Source: Ustulina deusta
Lineage: Eukaryota; Ascomycota; Sordariomycetes; Xylariales; Xylariaceae
Direction of reading: 5' to 3'
NCBI GenBank assembly: GCA_023159155.1
Contig: JAJNNX010000006.1
Coordinates: forward strand, 124,001 to 188,000
DNA: 64,000 nucleotides
The position numbers and the translations under genes are program-made. Below, one piece after another: positions 12,815 to 23,124 of the stretch. The notes below the pieces were generated by a model. It was not told where the DNA came from, searched no databases, and worked only from the letters and a program-made list of their open reading frames with translations. How positions within the stretch are numbered: position 1 is the first letter of the stretch; each line of letters starts with the position of its first letter.

Positions 12815-14830
12815 TTTAACAAAGGCTTTAATGCTTAGCAAACATATATATTTAGCTAAGGCTACTCTATTAAAAAGGCTACTTCTTAAAATAAACAGGA
12901 TAGCTAATACACTTGTCACTTTATTTATTATATTGCTAGCCCAAACAATTACCAATCTATTACAACAAAAAAAAAATTATTAACTAGCTAGAATTAATAT
13001 TTTTTTAAAAGTCTTACTAAGCTATATAAGCATACTAAACAATAATCCTTTATAGTTAAACATTTTTACTATAACTATATTATAACTTTTAGTACACCTA
13101 TTTATTGCTACTAACAAATAACTAACTTAATTATTAGCACTATTAAATATAGCTTTAATAACCTCATACTATATTATAAGATCTATAAATCTATCCAAAG
13201 TATAAACCTTAATATAATACTAACTAAATTAGATATTGGCAATTATATTGCTAAATAGAAAGGCTAGAAAAAAGGCTTTTATATAGATTATATAGCAATT
13301 ATTAATATACTTTAGCAAAATAATATATAGCACAAAGTTAAATATTATAATAGCTATATATACTAGATAATCTAGTCGCTTAAATAGTATAACACTATAT
13401 AGAAAGCATACCCCGAAGTAGTTCTCTTTAACTCTATATATAAGGTATATTGCCTACTACCTAATTATATTATATTAATAAGTATTTATTATAATAGATT
13501 AATATTTTTAATAAACTATTTTTTAAAATAGCTAGCTCAACCTTACTTAATACTACTTTTAATATAGCTTTTATTATATTGCCTAATAATAATAAAGCCT
13601 TGCATACTTAGGCCCTTTAATAGATTAAACAATTTTGCTATACTTTAAATATTTTATTATTTTTAGTTATTATTATAAATAAAACTAAAAGGACTTATAA
13701 CATAGTTATAAAAATATGGCCAAAAGTATAACTATAATTTTATATATAACATTTTATAACTAATGTTTGTACTAACGTAAAAATATGCTAGAAAGGCTTT
13801 ATTTCGAAAGATTATATTTTTTTTAGTATTGTTTAGTTATTAAACTAAAAAAATTAACAAAAACCAGACCATATAAACAAAAAATAATTTAAAGCTATAG
13901 AACCATTATTACTACTAATGCTAAATAAGGCTATATTAGAAATGCAACGCTGCTAAAACCGCTAAAACCTAGGTTTTCTAGCTATTAATTATAATATTAA
14001 TAGTTTATTAACCTTTTAGGGCTATTTAGCTTATTATAAGACCGAGTTAAAGGTTCTTTATTATTAGGATAACCTTTATAGCAAGTTTTTTGACTAGCCA
14101 CATATATTAGCCTACCTGGGCAATACGTATTAGGAATACCGCAAGCAATAAGCTAATTGCTATATATTAAACTACCCCAATTATAATATTTGGGCCACTT
14201 TAAAAATCAAAAGTCTTTATTTAGAGCTAAAATTATACTTTTGCAACCTATAAACTAGTGGTCTTTAGCTATATAAAGCAATATTAGCCTTTTTAAACAT
14301 AAAAAAAGCTAAATATCTATAAAAACAAGATTACTAGTCTTAATAATAGTCCGTTGCTACAAAAGCTAATATGTTTGCTAATAGGGTAGTTAAAGTAAAG
14401 GTCTTTTAGTACGTATTAGATAAAGCATATAAACAATACCAGGCTATAGTCCAAGCCCACTAGCTAGAAAAGCTATTACTTAGGTATAATAGCTATTTTA
14501 TATATTAATAGGGTATGCCTTGCTACTACGCCCTTTATTAGCGTTTAATAACTATTCAAAAGGTTAATAATATTTATAACGTTTATATATAGCCTAATAA
14601 AAATCTTAGATTAACTAACTTTAATACTTATTAGTAACTATAGGTCGACTTAATACAACTTAACTTATTAATGCTAGTTAGTAATTTTAAAGTTATTTAC
14701 AAAAAGCTTAAATAGCTTTACAACAAAAAAGCTAGTATTATGCTACGCTAGGTACATAGTTAAGGCGTTTCTAATTTGTACTAAGTAGTTCTTAGCGCTA
14801 GCTATATTCCTTGTTGGTAAGAAACCACGC
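12815..14830 (+). pseudogene. MULE transposase, destroyed by RIP
   Basis: Not an open frame: the plus-strand frame around 14000-14650 is full of TAG/TAA codons. If these are treated as former TGG, CAG or CAA (the RIP products), a continuous Trp/Gln/Tyr-rich protein appears that fits the C-terminal half of fungal MULE transposases. It includes a stretch like AYLGNTY-x-EYRKQ-x-ANCYI, then the region of the conserved 'TSxxExxH...K' segment (now TLKIKSLYLELK, with His changed to Tyr and Glu to Lys), and a later GMPCYYAL segment like the usual 'YGLPCxH'. A second interval near 12825-12970 in another frame reads GYSIKKATS and CHFIYY, like the N-terminal region. Frames differ between the two parts, so an intron or indel lies between. 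No function remains. Confidence 0.75.
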
Positions 14831-15586
14831 TAAACAAAAGTGCTACTAACCTTGTAAAGCTGGCCTATTCTATAGCACTGCTGCCACTTCTACCTCTGCT
14901 AATATTACAAAATCCATTAGCCGAGCTATAGTATTAACAAATTCGAAAAGTTTAGAGTTAACCGCCAGTCATACTAACGCCTAGCCTATTATAAGCAGTA
15001 GAAATAACTTTATAAAAAACGCAAAAAGCGCTAGCATAGCTAGCGGTAGTAGTAAGTCTAAAGGGTTAGCAACCCGTACCTAATTATTAGTTTACCTAAT
15101 AAATGCTTAAGGGTTATTATTAGAAACTATCAAACCAGTAATATAAATAGTAATAATAGTAGTTTCTAATTAAGATCTATAAGCAAGTTATTTTTTTAGA
15201 AAGAAGTAAAAGTGTATTATTCTAGTTTTTCTTGCTTTAAATATATTTATTTACATTTATTAGTAAATTTGCTACTATTGCTTTTGTTGCAAAACTTTTA
15301 AACTTACTATATTAGCTAACTTGATATTTTTTTAAAAATAATATATATATAGTAATTTTGGTTAAAAAGCTTGCTATTGCAAAGCTTTTATTATATTTTG
15401 AAATATTTTTATTTTAGTAGAGTTTTTTGCTAATTTAGTGTACTAACAAGTAGTTGTTCAGCTAACCTATAGCTCTAATATAGTCCTAACTATTATTTTT
15501 ATTAGTATTTATATAATATCTAAGACTAATCTATTTTATATAGGAAATATAGAAGTATAGGGATATATAGGGACAATAACCAAAAC

Positions 15587-15639
15587 AGGTTTAGGTTTGT
15601 CTCCCGATATCAATTCTTCGTCTCTGAATAACCGACCTG
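15587..15639 (-). repeat. Right terminal inverted repeat of the Mutator-like element
   Basis: Read on the minus strand from 15639 it starts CAGGTCGGTTATTCAGAG and then follows the left repeat. The differences from the left copy are G/A transitions. The next nine bases, AATAATAAG at 15640-15648, are the second copy of the duplicated target. Confidence 0.93.
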
Positions 15640-15648
15640 AATAATAAG

Positions 15649-18268
15649 CTGTTGGATGTTGATGGCAATGAACTGAATGCGCCTGCCCAGCCTGCATCTT
15701 CACGCTGGTTGCTGTCTAGCCGATCGCTGCCAATACTTACTTTGCCTTCTAGCTGCCTTCAAGTTAAATGGGTTGATGCGACGCTGAATTTATAATTAAT
15801 AAAAAGGCTCCAAACGATGCAGGCGACACAAAGCGGAAATTGACACAACTGTCCAGGTCCAACAACCTGACACAATGCCTGGTACTCTTCAAAACTGGTC
15901 AGGTAAGGTCCGCTTCGACGCGATTACACATATGTACATTGTATACTAATGTACGAGGAATGTTCTCCATGCAATGCTAGAATAACTACAACTATAGTCC
16001 AAGTGTGCACCTCTATCTAGAGTGTACACCATTGCGAACTTTACCTGTTATAGCAAGCAACCAACCAACCACCCACTTCCAACAGTGGGATCAGAGGAGC
16101 ATGGGGCATAGAGCGCTGCACTAGCGCACTGCCCCTAGCCAAGGTCAGACTCACAGCCTCGTAACAGTCAAGTAAGAAGATCGCAGCAAAACATCATAGC
16201 GAGTTCATATGTGATTATTTGACACGGGCTATCAAGCCAAATAGTTGATTCACGGTCACAACCATAGCCGGCGCTATGTACTACTTGTTAACTCTAAGTT
16301 GCCTACTAAATAGCAGCATGTCTTTTAAAGAAATACCGACAATCCACAACATACACTATATGTAAGTACTGTAGGCACGGATCTCGAATCCTCGCATCCC
16401 ACGAGCGGGTGACAGCGGGCTTATGACAAATGTCAAATCGGTAGCGTGCATATGCCTGGCGTCACTCTCCTTTTTGAGACATGGGTCGGCACAAGGAACG
16501 TATCATCCTAGGATGGATGGCTCGAATTAGATATACTCCAACAACGGTATAAGTATCGTGCTCAGTACCTACGTGTAGGTATAGGTAGGTGCTAAAGCAC
16601 CTTAGAGAAGAATCTCGGTCTCTACACCTGCTTGGAAGCAATGGCATGTTGACTATCTACTAAACACCTACTTAGTATTGCCACAATTTCTCTTCCAGAA
16701 GATAGAATACCACGTTATGGAAAATGCCATGATGCACATTGTTCGGGATTCCGACTCACCGGGGGCGGGAGGACCTTCTTAGTGTAAACCAGCTCCCCGG
16801 CTTCGGATGCTTCCTCAACCCCGACAAGGTGGAGACAGGGGTCGAATAGACACCTACCTACATAGTGTAGGTACCTACAGTATTATATTATAAGTCCTAG
16901 GTACTGTACTTCGTGCTTCACACATGCCTATCTTGAGTAAGTACCTATAGAGTGCAACACAGAACCATCACTGCTCTCCCGTTTTATCCAGACTACCCGT
17001 GTATGGTATATGACGCATTGAAAAGCCACTCGGGGAGCAACAATAGGAAAGATTCACTCTTACATCGGGCATTCCAACTTGTCATAAGCTGAAGATAATG
17101 GCGTCAGGTAATTCAGGTAATTCAGGTAGTCAAATCTCGCGCGTGCAAAGCCTCCTCAAACGCCAAACCCTTGCGTCATCCGCTCCGGCGCGAGAACCCG
17201 CCCTTGTTAGCTGGTCACGATTCACACGCCACAGCCTCCTGAGACATGCAATGTGGCAGCTTGCCTGGCTTCCCGGATATCGAACCGAAGCAAGATCGAG
17301 GTAGAGAGAAAACATACCTACCGAGAGCCAAGAAACTGGGAATGGGTTGTGAGTATGCCAGATTAGATCGTCTCGCAACCAGAACCCGAAATTCCAGGTA
17401 GTGTAAGGTAACCTGCTTACTCGTATTTTTAGAATGATGTTGTCATACATCGATTAGGCCTCTCAAACTCCCAGACAGCCCCTTAAAACAACAGCCTATC
17501 AATTTCCTTCCCGACCCGAATCCTTAGCGTACGATTGGAAACTGCGACTCGCCAATTGTGGGGTATGAAGGGGCCAGGTTGAAGCATCGACTTAATTGTT
17601 GTCCAGAACATAGATTTTTGAAAGATGAGGTGTCGAATTAATTTGTTTGTAGGTACTGTAGTTCCTCAGCGTCGGCTCAAATGTGGGGTTTTCTTCCAGG
17701 GCTGCCAAGTAGATTGTTCCTGTCCGATTTAGTATAGGTAGGTGCCTTCTGTACCTACGTGCCACAGGGCCGGAATCGATATAGTACGTGAGGTAAGTAG
17801 AGAGGTAAGGTACCTACCTACCTATAGGGAGGTGCTCTGTTGGTGCCGGAATTCATACCTAGCCTGACACTACGCATACACTGCCTATTAGTGCCACTTC
17901 TGCACTACCTGCCTCCTTGGGTAGACCACAACGCGTCAAGACACGTCCTGTCTACACTACCGTTGACCGTAGTACCTAACCAACGACGCAACACAACAGC
18001 GACCCAACAATGCACTACCTAGGTACAGATATGCCAAGCATCCAGTGGTGACCCCGTAAAGCACCTGTTCATCTCATGGTAGGTATCCAGAATACACTTT
18101 GGGTTCGAATCTTGCACTTTAAAAGTAGTTTCGCACAATTTTTAACGGCATAATCAAATTATCCGTCATACGCCCCGCGCCGGTATTTGTTGATGAGCTT
18201 GTAGACTTCTCAGATACACACTCTAATGTAAAGAGAAAGAATCCGGCGTACCCTTCGATTGCCACAAG
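15649..18268. other. Gene-free region between the Mutator-like element and the CANIN-domain gene
   Basis: Normal-composition intergenic DNA with many TACCTA/TAGGTA words (16575-16590, 16850-16880, 17735-17760, 17800-17825, 18008-18020). Small frames at 16462-16647, 17098-17304, 17130-17450 and 17840-18022 lack protein-like features. The final ~200 bp are presumably the promoter of the plus-strand gene starting at 18269. Confidence 0.5.
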
Positions 18269-20323
18269 ATGAGTTCGCGAAAAAACGGGGATATTAGAGG
18301 CTTCTTCAAATCTGCTGGGCCATCCATTTCTCAGGCTCAAAACCCGCCAGCCTCGCCACCAACCCGAGCGCCAGACCTACTCTCGTCCCCCAGAACTCCA
18401 AAAAAGACCCCGCGGGTTTTCAGCCGCGACGAGGAGATTAAAGGGTCTGATGAGTCGGATGATGACTCGGATGATTCGCTAGGTTCAATCACGGATGCTC
18501 TCGGTTATAGATCTGGTCCCGCCGCTCACCAGCGCGATCCCAATGTGCTATCTACACCTCAGGCGAAGAGGATAGCGTCAGGCATACATCGCTCCCCTTT
18601 GACGCTCCAGCCAAAGAAACATAAATTTGACTTGAAAGCTCTAATCAGCCATTCTCGGGAGATTGAACGGACCGAAGAGAGCGTTAGGAGGGCTGACGCC
18701 TTGCTCGCCCAGACAGAACAGAACAGTGACAATTCGGACGACTCGGATGCTGAGAATGATCCAAAACGGCTCGAGGAAGCCGCCTGCCACCTTTTTGTTG
18801 GCTCTGACGATGAAGGAGGAAATGGCGACAAGGTTCGCAGAGCTTTCAAGCGTTCCAAGGATGATGAGGCATCATCACGCAAACATTGCTACTTCTTCAC
18901 TCAAGAGGAGCCCCCTTCTAGCCACGGCAGAAATGCCTTCCCAAGCAAGAAGGCCACTGGCCCTTGGAAGTGCCTCTCCAAATCGAGCACGAGGCGTCAA
19001 GCATTCATGATGAGCCTACCTTATACATTCCTTGCCAAGGGGGAAACTCTTCCAGATGAGCTTTTCCAGTGGATCCTCGACGAAGTTTGCACAGAACGGA
19101 ACGCCGAACTACGGAGACAGTATATTAACCTGGCCGAACTCTGTGAAGACCATACGCACCGCCTTGTCAACGATATGCGGTTATACGCCCTGCTCGAGGG
19201 CGTTGGTGGCCCAAAGTACGCTCGAGAGCACAGCAAGTTCAGGAGCACAACAGAAGTTCGACAAGACTATCTCGAGCGGAATTGGTCTCCTTTAGTCGCT
19301 TTCTTGCAATTGCTAGAACGAATTGCACCGAGTCTACAAACGGCATCAGCTATTAGTGCAATCCAGCTTTTACTGCGTATGAGTATGGATCCGGTCGTCG
19401 CTGCAGTAGTACGTGAACACCATATGCGTGCTACGACGGTGCTAGTCGCGAGCCTGGCCAAATCAAAATCACAGTGGGATACAGCAGTATGTCTCTCATC
19501 ACTTCTACTTAGCCCCTTCCCTGGACAAACACAGCTAATCCGAGACCAGTGTGAGGCTATATGTTCGTACATCTACGAGAATATAGACGACCTTGAGCTC
19601 AGGCTTACATCTCTCTTATCGATACCAAGTTCAAGCTTACATCTAGTTGATCTCCGGCGACGTTTAGGAGCCGAGTCTCTATTCAATAGGCCCGGGCTAG
19701 GCCGCAAACCCATCGACCCATACCTCAGTTTCGAGAGAATCCGCAGCCGTCTCGACGCAGACGACTTCAAGCCCACGAAGAAAGCCGACTTCGATTTCGA
19801 ACGGCTCAGGGCTCTCACGACCCTCCTAGACATTGTCATCAACCGCGCAGATTTCATGCGCCCCAGCACAAACGGGGCCAGTAGTAGCACTCCTCACGGC
19901 ACCACCACCAAAAGCACAACACCACCAGATGGCAAAACCAGGAGTGTTCCGAACACGGAAGGAGAGACAGCCGCGGAGCAGAAATTCAACGCAGAAATCG
20001 ACATTCTGGCGACCCGCGTCAAGACCATCCACGACAGGATCCGCGACAAGGCCTCTCGGAAGAACGTGAAGCTGAATCTCCTCGGCCTGGAGAAACGGCT
20101 CAAGTACGCAGTCCGCACGCGGCCACCGCCCAAGCGAGAGATCTTCGCGTTGGACGAAACCCCGGCGCGAGAGTCCGACGAGAACGTGCCTAAGCAGCGG
20201 GATTTCATGCGCCAGTGGGCGCAGAAGAGGAAGGCGGAGAGAGAGAACAAAGAAGACGGCGTGTTGGAAACAAGTAGTGGACAACGGGGCGCTGCGAAGA
20301 ACCTGCAAGTTGCTGTGGGATAG
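18269..20323 (+). CDS. CANIN-domain protein, candidate Nse6/SLF2-like Smc5/6 loader
   Basis: Uninterrupted 684-residue protein starting MSSRKNGDIRGFFK. Residues 20-240 are low-complexity and acidic (DESDDDSDDS near 61-70). The folded part, about 245-625, is alpha-helical. It contains LVAFLQLLERI (342-352), IQLLLRMSMDPVV (365-377), LTSLLSIPSSSLHLVDLRRRL (447-466), a DFDFERLRALTTLLDIVI segment (507-524), FNAEIDILATRVKTIHDRI (573-591) and LKYAVRTRPPPKREIF (611-626), and it ends near PKQRDFM. This layout matches my knowledge of the fungal CANIN family (coiled-coil SMC6 and NSE5 interacting), related to Nse6 and human SLF2, which recruit Smc5/6 to damaged chromatin. The family call is from memory of motif patterns, without alignment. 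The GFFK near the N-terminus resembles the end of a PCNA-binding motif but lacks the Gln. Confidence 0.68.
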   Translation: MSSRKNGDIRGFFKSAGPSISQAQNPPASPPTRAPDLLSSPRTPKKTPRVFSRDEEIKGSDESDDDSDDSLGSITDALGYRSGPAAHQRDPNVLSTPQAKRIASGIHRSPLTLQPKKHKFDLKALISHSREIERTEESVRRADALLAQTEQNSDNSDDSDAENDPKRLEEAACHLFVGSDDEGGNGDKVRRAFKRSKDDEASSRKHCYFFTQEEPPSSHGRNAFPSKKATGPWKCLSKSSTRRQAFMMSLPYTFLAKGETLPDELFQWILDEVCTERNAELRRQYINLAELCEDHTHRLVNDMRLYALLEGVGGPKYAREHSKFRSTTEVRQDYLERNWSPLVAFLQLLERIAPSLQTASAISAIQLLLRMSMDPVVAAVVREHHMRATTVLVASLAKSKSQWDTAVCLSSLLLSPFPGQTQLIRDQCEAICSYIYENIDDLELRLTSLLSIPSSSLHLVDLRRRLGAESLFNRPGLGRKPIDPYLSFERIRSRLDADDFKPTKKADFDFERLRALTTLLDIVINRADFMRPSTNGASSSTPHGTTTKSTTPPDGKTRSVPNTEGETAAEQKFNAEIDILATRVKTIHDRIRDKASRKNVKLNLLGLEKRLKYAVRTRPPPKREIFALDETPARESDENVPKQRDFMRQWAQKRKAERENKEDGVLETSSGQRGAAKNLQVAVG

Positions 20324-20769
20324 GCGAGGACGAATCTGTTTGCTTGTCCTTGGCAGGACAACAGGGTTTGGTATATGAATAATGATTCAATTATGACACC
20401 TCGCCTGCAATGAGCCTATAGCTTTCCGTATGATACAACTGTCTAAGGAATACGAGCAAAAATTAAGACAGACAGGTTAGTCTGCTCTGCCACTCCGAGT
20501 GTCGAGCCGCCACGGAAACCAAAGTTGCATGCAAGGATCAGCCTCGATCTCGTCTTTGCGTCCTTTTAAGAACATGCAAATGATGTGACGCTTTCGACGA
20601 ACCGTCTTTTTGACACCATCCTTATTTCAACCACTGGACTTACTAACCCTCACCCAACTCCAGCAAGCTAGTACTTACACCTTTGAAGTGTGTCGTGAGG
20701 CGGCTAGTGAATGGCGCAAGGCGCGGGTGGAAGGATTGCTACCTCGAATTGCTGATTAGAGCGAGTTCA
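20324..20769. other. Convergent intergenic region
   Basis: The shared 3' flank of the CANIN-domain gene (+) and the V-ATPase subunit E gene (-). Nothing further is recognised in it. Confidence 0.5.
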
Positions 20770-21730
20770 TCAGTCGAAGAACTTGCGGTTCGGGTTCGGT
20801 CCAAACAGCGCCTTTCGTACGGCGGGTAGGGCGCTGGACTGTAGCAGCCGTAGGCGTTCCTCGAAGGTGTTGTTGATCTCGATCTTTCCCTTCCCGCCCA
20901 CGATAAAAACACCACCCGAGCTACACGATATACGAGGTAGGATTAGTCTAGATGTCCTTTCGAAAGACCAATGTAAAAGTAAACCAGCACGGAATTGGGG
21001 TTTGTTTTACTAGCTTAAGTGACCGACAAGGAAGAGTTTCCAGGGAGAAGAAAAGAAAGGAAAAGAAAAAAAAAAAAACTTACGTTCCATCAGGCAGCGG
21101 GTTCGCCTCATCAAGCTTGGCCTTGGAGCTCTTGCCCGTCTCCTTCTCATACTCCTTCTCAGCCGCCTTAGCAGCTTCCTTGACAATGTTGTTATCGGCC
21201 TTGCGCGCGCGGACGACGACCTCGTCCTCGCTGAGGGCGTACATGCCTTCGAGGACGAGGCCCTCGATCACGGTCTTGTACTTCTCCTTGTCCGCAACGG
21301 CATCGGCGAGCTTCTTGGCGGCGAGGTCGAAGATGTCGTCTAGGAGCCCCTGGCGCGCGCCCAAGACCCGCAGCCGGGTCTTGTTGGCTACCGTGGACCG
21401 CGTGATCTGCTGCGTCATGGAGGCCTGCTTGAACTTCTTGGCATATGTCGCGTCGATGGCGTCCGTCTCCTCGCGCACCAGTTTCGACTTCTCGATGCTG
21501 AACTCCTCGTTCGCCTTGATCTCGATCTCGCGGGCCTTCTCGATTGCCTCCTGCTTGATGAAGGCTGTCATCTTCCGCAGCTCTTGTCCGACCTGGTTCC
21601 CTCATGCTGTTAGTAAGCAAAGTAGCTCCTAGAGATTCCGTCGCCGCAATTCGTGCTTGTAGTCCAGTTGGTTGGAGAGGAGGAGGGAGCTGCTCACTTG
21701 GTCGTCGGACAGAGCGTGAACTTGCGACAT
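20770..21730 (-). CDS. VMA4: V-type proton ATPase subunit E
   Basis: Peripheral-stalk subunit of the vacuolar H+-ATPase, which acidifies vacuoles and endosomes; E pairs with subunit G to hold the catalytic head. Three exons: 21730-21698 ([11 protein letters not shown]), 21592-21084 and 20920-20770; introns 21593-21697 and 20921-21083. The predicted protein is 230 residues, the size of yeast Vma4 (233). Hallmarks are [20 protein letters not shown] at the start of exon 2, a long charged N-terminal helix, [15 protein letters not shown] in the middle, and the C-terminal block [22 protein letters not shown] followed by [11 protein letters not shown] at the stop. Intron 1 has a TTACTAAC branch site. 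Intron 2 begins GTAAGT followed by a long T run. The gene is convergent with the CANIN gene and divergent from the NIPA-like gene. The call is very secure. Confidence 0.97.
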
Positions 21731-23124
21731 CTTGGAGGTGGGTTAACGATGCCGGGGAAAAGATAGGTGGTAAAAGCGCTCTCAAGATCGTTTCCCGGAA
21801 CTAGACCTTCGTGGGGTTCAAGTGAACTGGGAGTGTCTGCCTAGGTGGTCGAGAAGATGGATAGAGGGCTTGTTCTGCAGTAACACGCTGATGATGGCCA
21901 GTAGTGGTGGTAGAGCCGGCAGTACTACCGAGGACAGGGCAGCTCGAAGCTCTTGTTCGGTGACGCACTGCGCAAGCCACAGCACTCCAGGCCCTGTGTG
22001 GCCCTGAGTGGCTTCAGCGCCCCCCTGGTAGGTACTGCTGGAACTGGGAGTTTGGGGGTGCACAGCCACTTTCCTGGCTCAGCTGCATGCCGCAAGCAGA
22101 TGGCCCCCTTTGCGGAATGACTTGCTTCGCTGTTGGTCACTTGGATAAATTTACAGCATTTGCAAGGCACTTGAACAATTGCTCAGGCTGGTTACACCAA
22201 TAGACTGTTTGCACCGCCAGTCCGTGCCGATCAGCTGCTGGTGGTGCATGCCCAGGATCATGACTGACAAGTATTCGATTGCCAGCTCACGCATGATCTT
22301 TCTTGATCTGTCTAGTGTAGGGAATAATCGATAGGTACAATTCTATATAAGGGAATCGAATGCTTCTTCGCCGGTGGTTTGAGCCCGAGACTGAAACCAA
22401 GTTAGATCTTCATGTTGAGCTACCTCGCACATTACAATCTTTCTACGTCACCTAACAACAACAACAACCCCTTCTTAGAAAGTGTAGGTACCTGGGTAGG
22501 CTGGCAGGTATCGATCTGCCTGTACACGTACCTAAGCAAGTACCTGGGCAGGGCGCTGTAGGAGCCGGCAACCCCAGACAGGGGCTTAGTTGTGTACCGG
22601 GCGAGGTACCTTGCTCTACACACTGCCTATTTCACAGGGTACAGTGCATCACACTAAGGTACCTACGTCGGCGTCCCGAGATTCTACAGCATCTGACATT
22701 CACTCCACATTTTTACCTACTTATTATGTATGTCTGCAGTCCCTGGCCAGCATCTTCCTCCGTCCTACGATACCAGACCAATGCTTGCTATCTCGCCTCA
22801 CCACCTGCCTGCATCGTCTCTGGCACAATGAATCGTGCAAGCTGATGCTGCCACTAGTACCACGTCACGAGTCATTACCAGTTAAATCAGAGATTTTCTG
22901 CTCCCGTTCCTTGTGCCAACCGACACAACAACCTTGGGCCTTTCTTCAATCCGTCAATCCTCGCTTCGCATTGCGACCTGCAGCTTCGAGCTGAAGGAGA
23001 CACTCCATCGCCGCCAGCACCCTATCGGAACATTACACCAACTCAACACAGTTCGTGCGCTGTTGTCGAGACCCTCCTTTGTCCTGCGCCTCTACCAGAT
23101 GATCACTGCTTCGAGTTTCTCGCC
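21731..23124. other. Divergent promoter region between VMA4 and the NIPA-like transporter
   Basis: About 1.4 kb separating two outward-facing starts. It has several GTACCT/AGGTAC words (22485-22560, 22610-22670) and C-rich stretches near 22900-23060 just before the NIPA-like start, probably its 5' leader. No convincing gene. Confidence 0.5.

Larger units (their letters stand above)
12092..15639 (+). mobile_element. RIP-mutated Mutator-like element (MULE, Hop-like), complete with TIRs and 9-bp TSD
   Basis: A 3548-bp element. Terminal inverted repeats of about 53 bp start CAGGTCGGTTATTC at 12092 and read the same on the minus strand from 15639; only three positions differ, all transitions. The element is bounded by a perfect 9-bp direct repeat AATAATAAG (12083-12091 and 15640-15648). 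A 9-bp duplication is characteristic of Mutator-family insertions. The interior is very AT-rich, whereas the flanks are normal, so the composition shift coincides with the element. The interior still shows a degraded MULE-type transposase on the plus strand. By length and TSD it resembles the autonomous fungal Hop element; assignment to Hop itself would need an alignment. Confidence 0.9.

Noticed and set aside
18095..18120. GGTTCGAATC word resembling a tRNA B box
   Set aside because: No matching A box, acceptor stem or anticodon arm upstream.
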